A model generated the notes under the pieces. It saw only the letters and a program-made list of their open reading frames with translations. It ran no database searches and was not told the origin of the DNA. Positions 1 to 8,555 of a DNA stretch of 64,000 bases are shown here, one piece after another. Location of the stretch: NCBI RefSeq assembly GCF_039523235.1, contig NZ_BAAAEX010000003.1, one strand, 5' to 3'. The position numbers and the translations under genes are program-made. The number at the start of each line of letters is the position of its first letter. The first letter of the stretch is position 1. This DNA comes from Castellaniella ginsengisoli (lineage in GTDB: Bacteria > Pseudomonadota > Gammaproteobacteria > Burkholderiales > Burkholderiaceae_B).

Positions 1-3000
1 GCGCATCGATCGCGATCAGCTTGCGCCAGAAATCATCCCGCACAGGCGCCCAGCCATCCTCGGTCAGGCGCCCGAAGACGTAGTCCTGCAGCGCCGCCAG
101 CATCCGTTCACGGGGTTCGCCCGGCAGGGCGTAGCCTGCGCCGGCCTCTTGCGAGCGCACGGAAATTTCCAGCAAATGCGCCGTCAGGGCCACGCTGCCG
201 CGCCCGCCCGGGAAATAGGACAACAGCCCGGACTCGGTCTGGTAGTCGGGCAGGCGGTGCATCAGGGCCTGCCACGCGACGGGATCGCGCCCTCCCAGCG
301 CCTTGGCGCTGAGCTGCTCGATGCAGGTATAGGGATAGGCCTGCAGCCAGGCGCTGACGCCCGGCAGGGAACCCGCCAAGCTGGACTGCAGACTGACCCG
401 CACTCCGCCTCGCGGCACGCCCTCGGCATCGAGCAACGCCCGCGCCGAGGCGTCCACCGGCACGCGTTGCGGCACGCCGTCCGGAACCTGCAGCAGCGTC
501 GCCTGGCGCACCGTGATCGGCACGGCGGGCAGCAGCGTCTGTTCCACAGCGATCCGGTCCGAAGCCGCCTCGCCTTCGGTCGTCCGCGCCTCGAAATGCC
601 AGCGCAGCGTCTCGGTGTCCGCCCCGCCGGACAAGAGCGGCGCGCTCACCGGCCAGGCGGCCGTGTGCGCCGCGCCTGGCTCCAGCCGCAACGCCTGCCC
701 AGGCAAAGACACCCTGGCGCCATCGGCTGCAGTCACGCCGGCCGACAAGGACAGCGCCATCGGCCGGGATGTGCGGTTGCGCACGGTCGCCCGGGCCTCA
801 TAGCGGTCCCCTTCGCGCGCCACGAGCGGCAGTCCCGACACCACTTGCAGGTCCTGGGTACTGACGATGCTGGCAAAGCCCGTGCCGAAGCGCCCCTCGC
901 CCTGGTCAACCACGGCCACCAGGCGAAAGCGCGTCAAGGAGTCGTTCAACGGCACCTCCAGCGTGGCCTGGCCCTGCGCATCCAGCGTCAGGTCTCCACG
1001 CCACAACAAGCGCGTGTCGAACAATTCCCGCGTGGCGTTGAAGCCGCCGCCACCGCCTGCCGCCACGGCCTTGCGGCCATAATGCCGCCGGCCGACGACC
1101 TCGCCCTGGCCGGTGGCGGTCTCCACGCCGTAGTCGCGCTCCATCCGCATGGCCCGCAACAGATCCCAACTGTCGTTGTCGCGCAGCTCCAGCAAGGCCT
1201 CATCCACAGCGATAAAGGCCACCCCGGCGCCGGCCGCGGGCCGCCCGTCGGGCAACGCCGCCTGGATACGGACCCGGGCGTGCTGGCGCACCTGATACGT
1301 ATCCCGGTCAGCCTCGACCCGGACCTGCAGCCGGTCGGCTTCGCTCTGCACCCGGATTCTCGCCAGGCCAAAGCGGAATGCCGGCTTGGCCAGATCCACC
1401 CGCCCGGAGGGCGCCGGAGCCTCGCCGGACTGCACGGCGCGCGCCTTGATCCAGTTCAGCGGATGGCGCCAGCCCCAATCGAAGAACGAAGCCCAGGGCA
1501 CCTGGCGAATCCGGCCGCGCACGGCCAGCACCGAGACGTAGACGTTCGGCCCCCACCCCGCTTGCACAGGCAGACGCACGACAGGCTCGTCGCCATCCAA
1601 CTCGACCACGTGCGTCTCCAGCACACCCTCGCGCTCCACCGCCACCAGCGCACGGGCCTGGCGAAACGGCATGCGCACCGTGAATTCGGCGGTTTCACCG
1701 GGTTTGTAATCGGCTTTGGCGGGAATCACGTCGATCCGGTCGTCGTTGCCCTCGCCGAACCAGGCTTCATCCCCCCAGACCCAGATCGAGGCCGAAGCGC
1801 GCGACACACGCGCCTGGGCATCCCAGGCTTGCGCGAACCATTCGATCTGGCCGTCCCGATCGAGGCTGACCGTGCACTCCAGCATGCCTTCGGCATCGGT
1901 TTCGCCCTGGCACAGCGTGCCCAGAGAGGCCACCTGCTCATGAGAATCGTAGGCGTAGAACCCGCCCACCAGGCGCTTGCGGGTACTGTAGGTCGTGCGC
2001 ACGCGCCCATCCAACTGAACCGGCACGCCCGCCTGCGGCCGCCCGGCCGTATCCAGCGCCAGCAACGTGACCGTCGACTGCTCGCCGCGCGACATCCAGC
2101 GCCCCGTGCGCAGGCCCACCACCACCGCCGCGGGCCAGACCTGCGCCGTCTGGGCCAGAGTCTGGATTTCGCCGGCGGGATCGGCAAAGGAAGCCTCAAA
2201 CAGCCATGATTGGGGCTCTGACGGGCGCGGCAGATCGCCCAGGTTCACCCGCGCCCCGCCGTGCGCATCCAGGCGCAAGGCGTGCCGGTCCAGAATCAGC
2301 CGCCGCAGTCCGGCGGATTCGGCCTCACCGGACTGCGGACTCTCATCGGTCACGCCCTGGAGACCGAAGCTGAAATCCCCGTAGGCGGAAAAACTGGGCG
2401 TCAGGGGCCGCGCCACCGCCGAGAGCGTGGCGGGCAGATCGCGCGCCGGACCGCCTGAAATCCAGGACAACTGCAGGTCGGCCTGCACCCCCTGCGGCGC
2501 CACCAAGGGGCCGGCGGACGGCGCCCCATCGGCGGCAATCTTCAACGATCCGGCCAACAGCGGCAGCTTGAAGGATTCGACCCGAAAATCGCCGGCGTAC
2601 AGCCAGGGGGCCCAGTCATCTTCCGCGCCCCCCACCGGCTGCAACTCGATCGAATACCGGCCAAGGCGGGCCTTGCGCGGTATCGTGTAGTCAAGCAAGG
2701 CGTACTGCCCTCCGCTGGGGGTGGTCCTCCATGCCAGAGGCAGGGTCTGCGCTTCTCCCGAGCCGTCATGCGACAGACGCACCTGGGCGGGCAAGCGGTC
2801 GGCAGGCAGGTTTTCCACACCGTGGCGGCTCAGGCGGCGCAAAAACAACTTCATGGAGACCGTCTCTCCCACCCGCAGCAGCGTGCGGTCCAGCACGGCG
2901 TGGGCCGCCAGATCGGGATCCCGGGACCGGCTTGCCGGCACATCGAAACGCCAAGGCTCGATGCCCCGGCTCCAACTGGACCATGCAAAGGAGAAATCCG

Positions 3001-4879
3001 CCTTTCCATGGGCCAAGGCGTGATCGGCGGCGATCCGCGCCGTGACAAACACGCCCGACTGCTCCACGCCCTCGCAGTACGCATCCGTGGGCACGGGCGT
3101 ATCCGCATGCCACAGACCCTGCGCGTCGGTTTCACCGCCCAGCAGGCGCCGGCCGTTGCAATCGAGCACCGACACCCGGGCGCCGGCCACCGGCACGCCC
3201 CGGTCCAGCGTCGTCACCCAGACCAGGGTATCGTCGCGCCCGGCCTTCAGATGAACCGCCAGATTCGTGACCAGCACCGCCGACCGCACATGCATGACCT
3301 GCTCGTCCGCCGTCGCGCCGGCGCGCTTCAGCAGGGCAGCCCCCAGCCGGGGCGAGGCGACTTCCAGCACATGCAGGCCGGGCTCGTCCAGGGGAATCCC
3401 GACCATCTCGATATGCTGACCCTCTGTATCCTGAAGCCCGGGCAGATCCAGCATCCGGACCGGATCCTCGGGCCCGAACACGGAACGCGACCGCACGTCG
3501 ATGCGCGGCTCGCCTTCCCGGGCCTCACGCGGCGCACGCAGCGCCAGCCGATCAGCGAACTGCCCGGCCGTCAACGACCCTTCCTGAAGGTTGCGCACGC
3601 GCGCATACCACTGAAGCGCCTGGACATCGTCCGTGATCACCTGGTCGCGGACCCGCCCGGCGGACAGCACGAGATCCCGGGTCTGCAATCCGGGCTCGAC
3701 CCGCCGCAAGGCAAGCGGTGCGAGGACGGGCCGATCCTCGCCGGGGGCGCCCTCGGCAAAACGCTCGACGATGCCGAATTCGCCAGAGGCGAACTTCACC
3801 AGCGGCGGCATGGCATCCATCTGGATCGTCAAGGGAAAACGACCCGCGTTGGCCAGCGGCAGCCCCATATCGTCGCGCAGCGTTTCAGGAAAGGACAGCG
3901 TCAGCGCCGATCGCTCATCAAAGGGCGGGTCGAATTGCAAGGTCTCGATCGCATCGCCCGACGGATCATCCGCCTCGGGCCCGAACTGCCGGGCCGTGCG
4001 CAGCCCCTGGGAAGACTCCAGCGTGACGCGCGCCGCCAGATCCCGGGGAACAGGCCGGGAAAACGCGACCAGGATGGGAAACAAGGGCGAGCACGGCGCT
4101 TGAGCGTGCGTGCGCGTGCAGCTCATGACCGCGTTGAACGCCGTGCGGACTTCGAAGTCTTCGGCCAGGCCCACGGACGATGGCACGCCTGGCCGGCCCG
4201 CCTGCCCTGCGGAGCGCACGCCGGGCGACACCACCAGCCGCACGCGCGCCTTGGGCGGCAGCAACCGCTTGCATTGCAACAGACGGGCATCGTCCCAGCC
4301 ATCCGCCTCGTTGACGCCAGCCATCGCCTTGAGAATCTGCGCGCGGTCCGGGCCGGTCACCAGGCGAACAGGCACAGCCTCGCCCAGGCCTTCGATCTCG
4401 CAATGAGCATGGTCCAGCAAGGATTGCGTATCCGGCGAAGCGTTGAAGCGCAGCACGAAGACCTGATCTTCGGAAATGGTGCGGCTCCAGGGCCGGACCA
4501 GCCGGGCGCGCGGCCCGCCGGTGGCGAAACGGCGCACATCGCCAACCAGAGGCTGGCCCTGCAGATCGCGAAAATCCGGATTGGGCTGCGCTTGGCACGA
4601 CACTGCCCCGGACAGGGGTTTGTCGAAGGTATAGACCCAGTGTTGCGGGTCGGTCCAGCGGCCCGAGCCCTTGGCCGTCCCGCCCTCGCAGGCGATCAGG
4701 AAGGGATCGGCCGCCCCATCGCCCAGCGCCACGGCGGAGACATCGAAATCCGCCTGCACCCGGGCGATCCGGGCCATCATGCCTTCAGGGGAAAAATGCG
4801 TCACCGACAAGGCCGATGCGGCCGTCGGGCCGCACAGAACCAGCGCCGCTATGGCGATGCGCAAGAGACGAGACCGCAT
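1..4879 (-). CDS. Large bacterial alpha-2-macroglobulin (3' end beyond window)
   Basis: A secreted or periplasmic protease-trapping protein of the bacterial alpha-2-macroglobulin (YfhM-like) family, thought to guard the envelope against foreign proteases. The frame is open from the ATG at 4879 to the window edge, giving 1626 visible residues with the C-terminus missing. The N-terminus MRSRLLRIAIAALVLCG ends in an ASA cleavage site, so it is probably Sec-exported and soluble; the Cys is not in a convincing lipobox. The segment WTDPQHWVYTFDKPL near residue 80 is typical of the family. The reactive thioester motif CIEQ is intact at 314-325 (about residues 1519-1522), preceded by AYPYT. The family thioester often lies nearer residue 1180, so this is a long variant. 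A G-rich Shine-Dalgarno sequence precedes the start. The family partner pbpC would be expected beyond the left edge. Confidence 0.9.
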   Translation of the reverse strand, partial: MRSRLLRIAIAALVLCGPTAASALSVTHFSPEGMMARIARVQADFDVSAVALGDGAADPFLIACEGGTAKGSGRWTDPQHWVYTFDKPLSGAVSCQAQPNPDFRDLQGQPLVGDVRRFATGGPRARLVRPWSRTISEDQVFVLRFNASPDTQSLLDHAHCEIEGLGEAVPVRLVTGPDRAQILKAMAGVNEADGWDDARLLQCKRLLPPKARVRLVVSPGVRSAGQAGRPGVPSSVGLAEDFEVRTAFNAVMSCTRTHAQAPCSPLFPILVAFSRPVPRDLAARVTLESSQGLRTARQFGPEADDPSGDAIETLQFDPPFDERSALTLSFPETLRDDMGLPLANAGRFPLTIQMDAMPPLVKFASGEFGIVERFAEGAPGEDRPVLAPLALRRVEPGLQTRDLVLSAGRVRDQVITDDVQALQWYARVRNLQEGSLTAGQFADRLALRAPREAREGEPRIDVRSRSVFGPEDPVRMLDLPGLQDTEGQHIEMVGIPLDEPGLHVLEVASPRLGAALLKRAGATADEQVMHVRSAVLVTNLAVHLKAGRDDTLVWVTTLDRGVPVAGARVSVLDCNGRRLLGGETDAQGLWHADTPVPTDAYCEGVEQSGVFVTARIAADHALAHGKADFSFAWSSWSRGIEPWRFDVPASRSRDPDLAAHAVLDRTLLRVGETVSMKLFLRRLSRHGVENLPADRLPAQVRLSHDGSGEAQTLPLAWRTTPSGGQYALLDYTIPRKARLGRYSIELQPVGGAEDDWAPWLYAGDFRVESFKLPLLAGSLKIAADGAPSAGPLVAPQGVQADLQLSWISGGPARDLPATLSAVARPLTPSFSAYGDFSFGLQGVTDESPQSGEAESAGLRRLILDRHALRLDAHGGARVNLGDLPRPSEPQSWLFEASFADPAGEIQTLAQTAQVWPAAVVVGLRTGRWMSRGEQSTVTLLALDTAGRPQAGVPVQLDGRVRTTYSTRKRLVGGFYAYDSHEQVASLGTLCQGETDAEGMLECTVSLDRDGQIEWFAQAWDAQARVSRASASIWVWGDEAWFGEGNDDRIDVIPAKADYKPGETAEFTVRMPFRQARALVAVEREGVLETHVVELDGDEPVVRLPVQAGWGPNVYVSVLAVRGRIRQVPWASFFDWGWRHPLNWIKARAVQSGEAPAPSGRVDLAKPAFRFGLARIRVQSEADRLQVRVEADRDTYQVRQHARVRIQAALPDGRPAAGAGVAFIAVDEALLELRDNDSWDLLRAMRMERDYGVETATGQGEVVGRRHYGRKAVAAGGGGGFNATRELFDTRLLWRGDLTLDAQGQATLEVPLNDSLTRFRLVAVVDQGEGRFGTGFASIVSTQDLQVVSGLPLVAREGDRYEARATVRNRTSRPMALSLSAGVTAADGARVSLPGQALRLEPGAAHTAAWPVSAPLLSGGADTETLRWHFEARTTEGEAASDRIAVEQTLLPAVPITVRQATLLQVPDGVPQRVPVDASARALLDAEGVPRGGVRVSLQSSLAGSLPGVSAWLQAYPYTCIEQLSAKALGGRDPVAWQALMHRLPDYQTESGLLSYFPGGRGSVALTAHLLEISVRSQEAGAGYALPGEPRERMLAALQDYVFGRLTEDGWAPVRDDFWRKLIAIDA

Positions 4880-5054
4880 GAAGAATCCCCCCGGATCATG
4901 GCTGTTGTGATGCCCGGGAGCCAGATTACCATTCACGCGCAGACGCGACCATCATGCCGCCCGGGGTGCGGACCGGCACCGTGCCCATGTGAAGCGCGCT
5001 ATGCGATAATCCGGGTCTTCCGGCGCCGGGCGACCACATGCCCGTGCCCGAAGC

Positions 5055-5133
<79 letters not shown>

Positions 5134-5138
5134 GAAAC

Positions 5139-5180
5139 AAAAGGGGAATCAATCACTTATATGATTGATTCCCCTTTTTC
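5139..5180 (+). terminator. Rho-independent terminator of the CAT tRNA
   Basis: A perfect 17-bp inverted repeat (AAAAGGGGAATCAATCA and its complement) with a 6-nt loop starts five bases after the tRNA CCA end and finishes in a T-run. The left arm starts with A residues, so it may work in both directions. Confidence 0.9.
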
Positions 5181-5219
5181 TTTGCTGCCCAAGCCCTCAG
5201 TGTCCCCCTCGGTCACAAT

Positions 5220-5230
5220 AGATGTCCGGT
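5220..5230. repeat. IS3 left inverted repeat
   Basis: AGATGTCCGGT is the exact reverse complement of 6828-6838. Confidence 0.8.
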
Positions 5231-5271
5231 CCTCTGAAAACAGAAGTTGAGGGAGCGATCGGAATGAATTC

Positions 5272-5760
5272 ATGTCCACCTACAGCCAGGAACTCAAGGA
5301 ACAGGTCGTCAGGAAGATGATGCCGCCGCACAACCAGAGCGTCGCCCATCTGAGCCGTGAAACAGGAATCTCGGGGCCGACCTTGTATGCTTGGAAGAAG
5401 CAGTTCCAGACCCGAGGATTCGTTGTGCCTGCCAAACCTTCCGCCCCAGACCGCTGGGATGCCCGCGCCAAGTTGGCTGCGGTGATCCAGACAGCGCCCA
5501 TGAATGAAGCCGAGCGCTCGGCATACTGTCGGGAACACGGTCTGTATCCCGAGCAGCTCGACGCCTGGAAGACCGCCTTTGAGGCCATGGACGCGACCGG
5601 CACACCGGCGGACAAGGCGCAACTGGCGGCGGAGCGTAAGAAAAGCCGCAAGCTGGAAAAGGAGTTGCTGCGCAAAGAACGCGCACTGGCAGAGGCAGCC
5701 GCATTGCTGACCCTGTCAAAAAAAGCCCAGGCCATCTGGGGCAACGGCGAGGACGACTGA
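5272..5760 (+). CDS. IS3-family transposase OrfA (HTH subunit)
   Basis: A 162-residue DNA-binding part of an IS3 transposase. Residues about 5-45 form the helix-turn-helix (YSQELKEQVVRKMM, then SHL-type recognition and LYAWKKQF). The C-terminal third, around KKSRKLEKELLRKERAL, is a basic/leucine-rich coiled coil typical of OrfA. Its last 15 codons contain an A7 slippery run that lets ribosomes enter the orfB frame. It ends 11 bp before the orfB ATG. Confidence 0.9.
   Translation: MSTYSQELKEQVVRKMMPPHNQSVAHLSRETGISGPTLYAWKKQFQTRGFVVPAKPSAPDRWDARAKLAAVIQTAPMNEAERSAYCREHGLYPEQLDAWKTAFEAMDATGTPADKAQLAAERKKSRKLEKELLRKERALAEAAALLTLSKKAQAIWGNGEDD
5718..5725 (+). promoter_or_regulatory. Programmed -1 frameshift site between orfA and orfB
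   Basis: Seven A residues followed by G lie near the end of orfA. Slipping back one base enters frame 3, which is open from here through the orfB ATG at 5772 and onward, giving a continuous OrfAB. This matches the known IS3-family mechanism; slippage itself is inferred. Confidence 0.75.
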
Positions 5761-5771
5761 TCCCCGAGCCG

Positions 5772-6824
5772 ATGAAACAGATGGCCATTACTTTGATCGA
5801 TGAGGCCGTGACCCACGGCGCACGGGTGCACAAGGCCTGTGCGGTGCTGGGCATCACGGACCGTACGCTGCGGCGTTGGCGTGGTGCTGACACCCTGACG
5901 GATCGGCGCAAGGGCGCCGCCCGTCAAGCCAGTGCCCAGGCGCTGAGCGTCCAGGAGAAAGAGCAGATCTTGGCGGTCTGCAACAGCGCCGAGCACCAGA
6001 GCCTGCCGCCCAGTCAGATCGTGCCACGCCTGGCCGATCAGGGCATTTATATTGCCAGCGAATCGAGCTTCTATCGGGTGCAGCGTGCGCAGGACCAGGT
6101 CCATCATCGTGGCCGTGCGGCGACACCCCACGTGCCCGAGAGGCCACAGGCCTGGGTGGCGAGCGCCCCCGGCCAGGTCTGGTCCTGGGACATTACTTTC
6201 GTGCCTGCCGCCGTGCGTGGTGAGTTCTACCGGCTGTACCTGGTGCTCGATGTCTTTAGCCGCATGATCGTGGGCTGGGAAATCCATCACAACGAATCGG
6301 CGCAACACGCGGCAGCCTTGATCGGCAAGGCCTGCCTGCGCCACCGTATTCGTCGTAACCAGCTGGTACTGCACTCGGATAACGGCAGCCCGATGAAAGG
6401 GGCGACGATGCTGGCGACTCTGCAGAAACTGGGCGTGGTGCCGTCCTTTAGCCGTCCTTCGGTCTCGGACGACAACCCGTACTCCGAGGCCTTGTTCAGG
6501 ACTCTGAAGTACACACCGGCGTATCCGAGGAAGCGCTTCAGCGATATCGATCAGGCCCGTGCCTGGGTGCAGCGCTTCGTTGCCTGGTACAACACGGAGC
6601 ATCGTCACAGCGGGATCCGCTTCGTCACGCCCGCTCAGCGTCATGCCGGCCTTGACCGACAGATTCTGGCTGACCGTACGGCCGTCTACGAAACTGCCAA
6701 ACAAGCCCATCCTGCCCGCTGGCGCAGCCGCGCAGTGCGCAACTGGGCCCGCATTGATACGGTCTGGCTTAACCCGGAAAAGCTGCATCAGGAATCACCT
6801 GAAACCATAAGACGTGCCGCATGA
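5772..6824 (+). CDS. IS3-family transposase OrfB (DDE integrase)
   Basis: A 350-residue catalytic subunit that cuts and joins IS ends. An N-terminal HTH (ITDRTLRRWRG) and HTH_21-like region precede the rve integrase core. The catalytic triad is visible: D140 in WSWDITFV, D203 in LHSDNGS and E239 in NPYSEALFRTLKY, with 35 residues between the second D and the E, the family spacing. The length is complete. It is probably made mostly as an OrfAB fusion by frameshifting at 5718-5724. Confidence 0.93.
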   Translation: MKQMAITLIDEAVTHGARVHKACAVLGITDRTLRRWRGADTLTDRRKGAARQASAQALSVQEKEQILAVCNSAEHQSLPPSQIVPRLADQGIYIASESSFYRVQRAQDQVHHRGRAATPHVPERPQAWVASAPGQVWSWDITFVPAAVRGEFYRLYLVLDVFSRMIVGWEIHHNESAQHAAALIGKACLRHRIRRNQLVLHSDNGSPMKGATMLATLQKLGVVPSFSRPSVSDDNPYSEALFRTLKYTPAYPRKRFSDIDQARAWVQRFVAWYNTEHRHSGIRFVTPAQRHAGLDRQILADRTAVYETAKQAHPARWRSRAVRNWARIDTVWLNPEKLHQESPETIRRAA

Positions 6825-6827
6825 TTT

Positions 6828-6838
6828 ACCGGACATCT
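6828..6838. repeat. IS3 right inverted repeat
   Basis: ACCGGACATCT is the exact reverse complement of 5220-5230 and lies just after the orfB stop. Confidence 0.8.
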
Positions 6839-6989
6839 TCGTTGACAAACACCGGTGTCAACCAAGTGCCAACCGAGACTCTACCCCACAAACGGGGGAT
6901 GGGCATTCATCAGACACGGTTGATGATGCGGGGCCCGTTGACCTGCATGTGGGCCATCGGCCGCCCGGCTCGATCACCGGGCGCTTGCG

Positions 6990-7250
6990 TCAATCAAAGA
7001 TTTCATGCCAGAACGATTTCTTTTTGTACCGTTTGTCGTAACCGGAATAGGATCTGTCGTAGTCGCGAGCCGGATATGACGGCTGCTGAGGTTGGGGCGC
7101 CGGCGAGACTTCTTGGGCGCTACGCTCGATCAACTTATCGAGTTCCCCACGGTCCAGCCACACCCCGCGACACTGAGGACAATAATCGATCTCGATGTTC
7201 TGACGCGATGACATTGTCAGATCCATGTCTTTGCATACAGGGCATTTCAT
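6990..7250 (-). CDS. Small zinc-ribbon protein (zf-TFIIB family)
   Basis: An 86-residue protein. Residues 1-45 hold a TFIIB-type zinc ribbon with MKCPVCKD and YCPQCRGVWLDRGELDKLIE, two CxxC pairs about 20 residues apart. The tail is rich in Pro, Tyr, Arg and Lys and ends SFWHEIFD. The ATG at 7250 is chosen because the family begins with the first CPxC motif and AAGGA lies just upstream; an open frame extends further up but encodes no related sequence. The exact role is unknown; metal binding is inferred from the cysteines. It is divergent from the barrel gene at 7531. Confidence 0.8.
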   Translation of the reverse strand: MKCPVCKDMDLTMSSRQNIEIDYCPQCRGVWLDRGELDKLIERSAQEVSPAPQPQQPSYPARDYDRSYSGYDKRYKKKSFWHEIFD

Positions 7251-7530
7251 AGGGCCATCCTTCTGCTGTTCAGATAGAAGTAAGGTGGACCGCCAAGCCT
7301 CATTTTTAGTTCCGTGGTTTTGGATGAGATTTGTAACCGCCCGGGCCGCTCCGCTTGCGGGGCCGGCTCTGGCTTCTGAGAAACCCGGATTGATGAAGCG
7401 GATCATGAGGATTACCTTGGATCCATCGTGGGCTTCAGGCGTCGGGGCGCACGCGCCGTCGATCGGCGCATCCCCGCCTGTGCCGGCCTGGACCTGTGCG
7501 GCCCATTTGAATGCACCCTCCAGAGGCGAA

Positions 7531-8241
7531 ATGATCATCCGCTGTTCAATGCACCTGCTGGTCATGGCGACAGCCGTCATGTTTTCCATGCCGGCTGTCG
7601 CCCAGGATTCCGGATTCTTCGCCGGCCTCGACGCCTCGGCTGGAATGGCGCACGGATCATCCGGCACAAAAAATGGCGGAGGCTTTGGAGGGGGAGGCGT
7701 TGTCAAGCGTGTCAGATTCGGGACAACGGCCGGTATTGGCGCTCACGCCGGCTACAGGTTCGACCGCCACCTATCGGGGTTCTTGAGCTATCAGCACGTA
7801 CGGGGCGACGTTTCTTGGGATGTGCACTTTTCACAACTCGGGCAGACGACGAATTTTTCCGGGACTGCCATCAGCAATGCCGTTCTGCTGAATATGGCTT
7901 ACGACTGGCTCCCGTCCGACACCACAACCATCCGGGCAACTGTTGGGATCGGCGCCACATTCAACAAGCTGTCCGGCATCACCGAAAAATTTGAAGGCGC
8001 CTTTGTGGCCGAGGTAGAAAACCACACTCGGACCAGCCCCATCGTACAGATCGGGGCTTCCATCCAGCACCATCTGACGCCGAAAACCACGCTGGGCCTG
8101 AACGCCGCCGTCTCCTACGCCGGAGGCTTCGAAACGGGGCCGACAAGAACCGGCAACCTGGGAAAAACAGACATCAACCCGTACGAAATCGACGACGTAT
8201 GGCGTGCCGGCCTGGGCGTTTCCGTGCAGACCCGATTCTAG
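7531..8241 (+). CDS. Outer-membrane beta-barrel protein
   Basis: A 236-residue predicted outer-membrane protein. The ATG at 7531 follows AGAGG and starts a signal peptide (MIIRCSMHLLVMATAVMF...AVAQ). The mature part has a glycine-rich stretch near residues 45-60 and then alternating amphipathic strands (GIGAHAGYRFDRHLSGFLSYQHV and similar). It ends in SVQTRF, a C-terminal Phe typical of barrels assembled by BAM. It resembles OmpW/opacity-like porins in layout, but no specific family could be assigned. The frame is open back to 7225 without protein-like sequence. Confidence 0.7.
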   Translation: MIIRCSMHLLVMATAVMFSMPAVAQDSGFFAGLDASAGMAHGSSGTKNGGGFGGGGVVKRVRFGTTAGIGAHAGYRFDRHLSGFLSYQHVRGDVSWDVHFSQLGQTTNFSGTAISNAVLLNMAYDWLPSDTTTIRATVGIGATFNKLSGITEKFEGAFVAEVENHTRTSPIVQIGASIQHHLTPKTTLGLNAAVSYAGGFETGPTRTGNLGKTDINPYEIDDVWRAGLGVSVQTRF

Positions 8242-8299
8242 CGGCGCCGCGCCCCGCGCCCGGACGCCGGGGCCGCCCAAAACCGGATTCGGCCCTTCC

Positions 8300-8497
8300 C
8301 TATCGCTTTGCGGGTTTGAAAGCGGCGATGGTGAGCTGGGCGGCAACCTCATCCAGGTCGTCGATCTTGCCGCCCTCCGCCTCGGCTGCCTTCAGGCCGT
8401 CCCTGATCGCAAGAAACTGCCCGACGACGTTTGCCGCGCGCGCACGGTGCTTCTTGCTGAGTCTGCTTTCTTTGATCCTATCCAGAGCTTCCGGCAT
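8300..8497 (-). CDS. Small conserved-looking helical protein of unknown function
   Basis: 65 residues beginning MPEALDRIKESRLSKKHRAR. The ATG at 8497 is preceded by a strong ACGGAGG Shine-Dalgarno eight bases upstream, which decides it over the longer frame. The protein is highly charged and predicted helical, with no membrane segment or recognised motif. It lies 58 bp downstream of the outer-membrane gene on the opposite strand. Confidence 0.5.
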   Translation of the reverse strand: MPEALDRIKESRLSKKHRARAANVVGQFLAIRDGLKAAEAEGGKIDDLDEVAAQLTIAAFKPAKR

Positions 8498-8555
8498 GCG
8501 AGCCTCCGTTTTGTGAACGACACCAGTATGCCAGAAAGGCAAAGCGCCCCGCCGC

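Larger units (their letters stand above)
5220..6838 (+). mobile_element. IS3-family insertion sequence
   Basis: The element carries two ORFs in the IS3 arrangement (orfA, then orfB with DDE motif in the -1 frame). Terminal inverted repeats AGATGTCCGGT (5220-5230) and ACCGGACATCT (6828-6838) flank them; with the family's usual TG...CA ends the strict limits would be 5223-6835. No target duplication is visible. It sits about 40 bp after the tRNA terminator. Both ORFs look intact, so it may be active. Confidence 0.88.
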
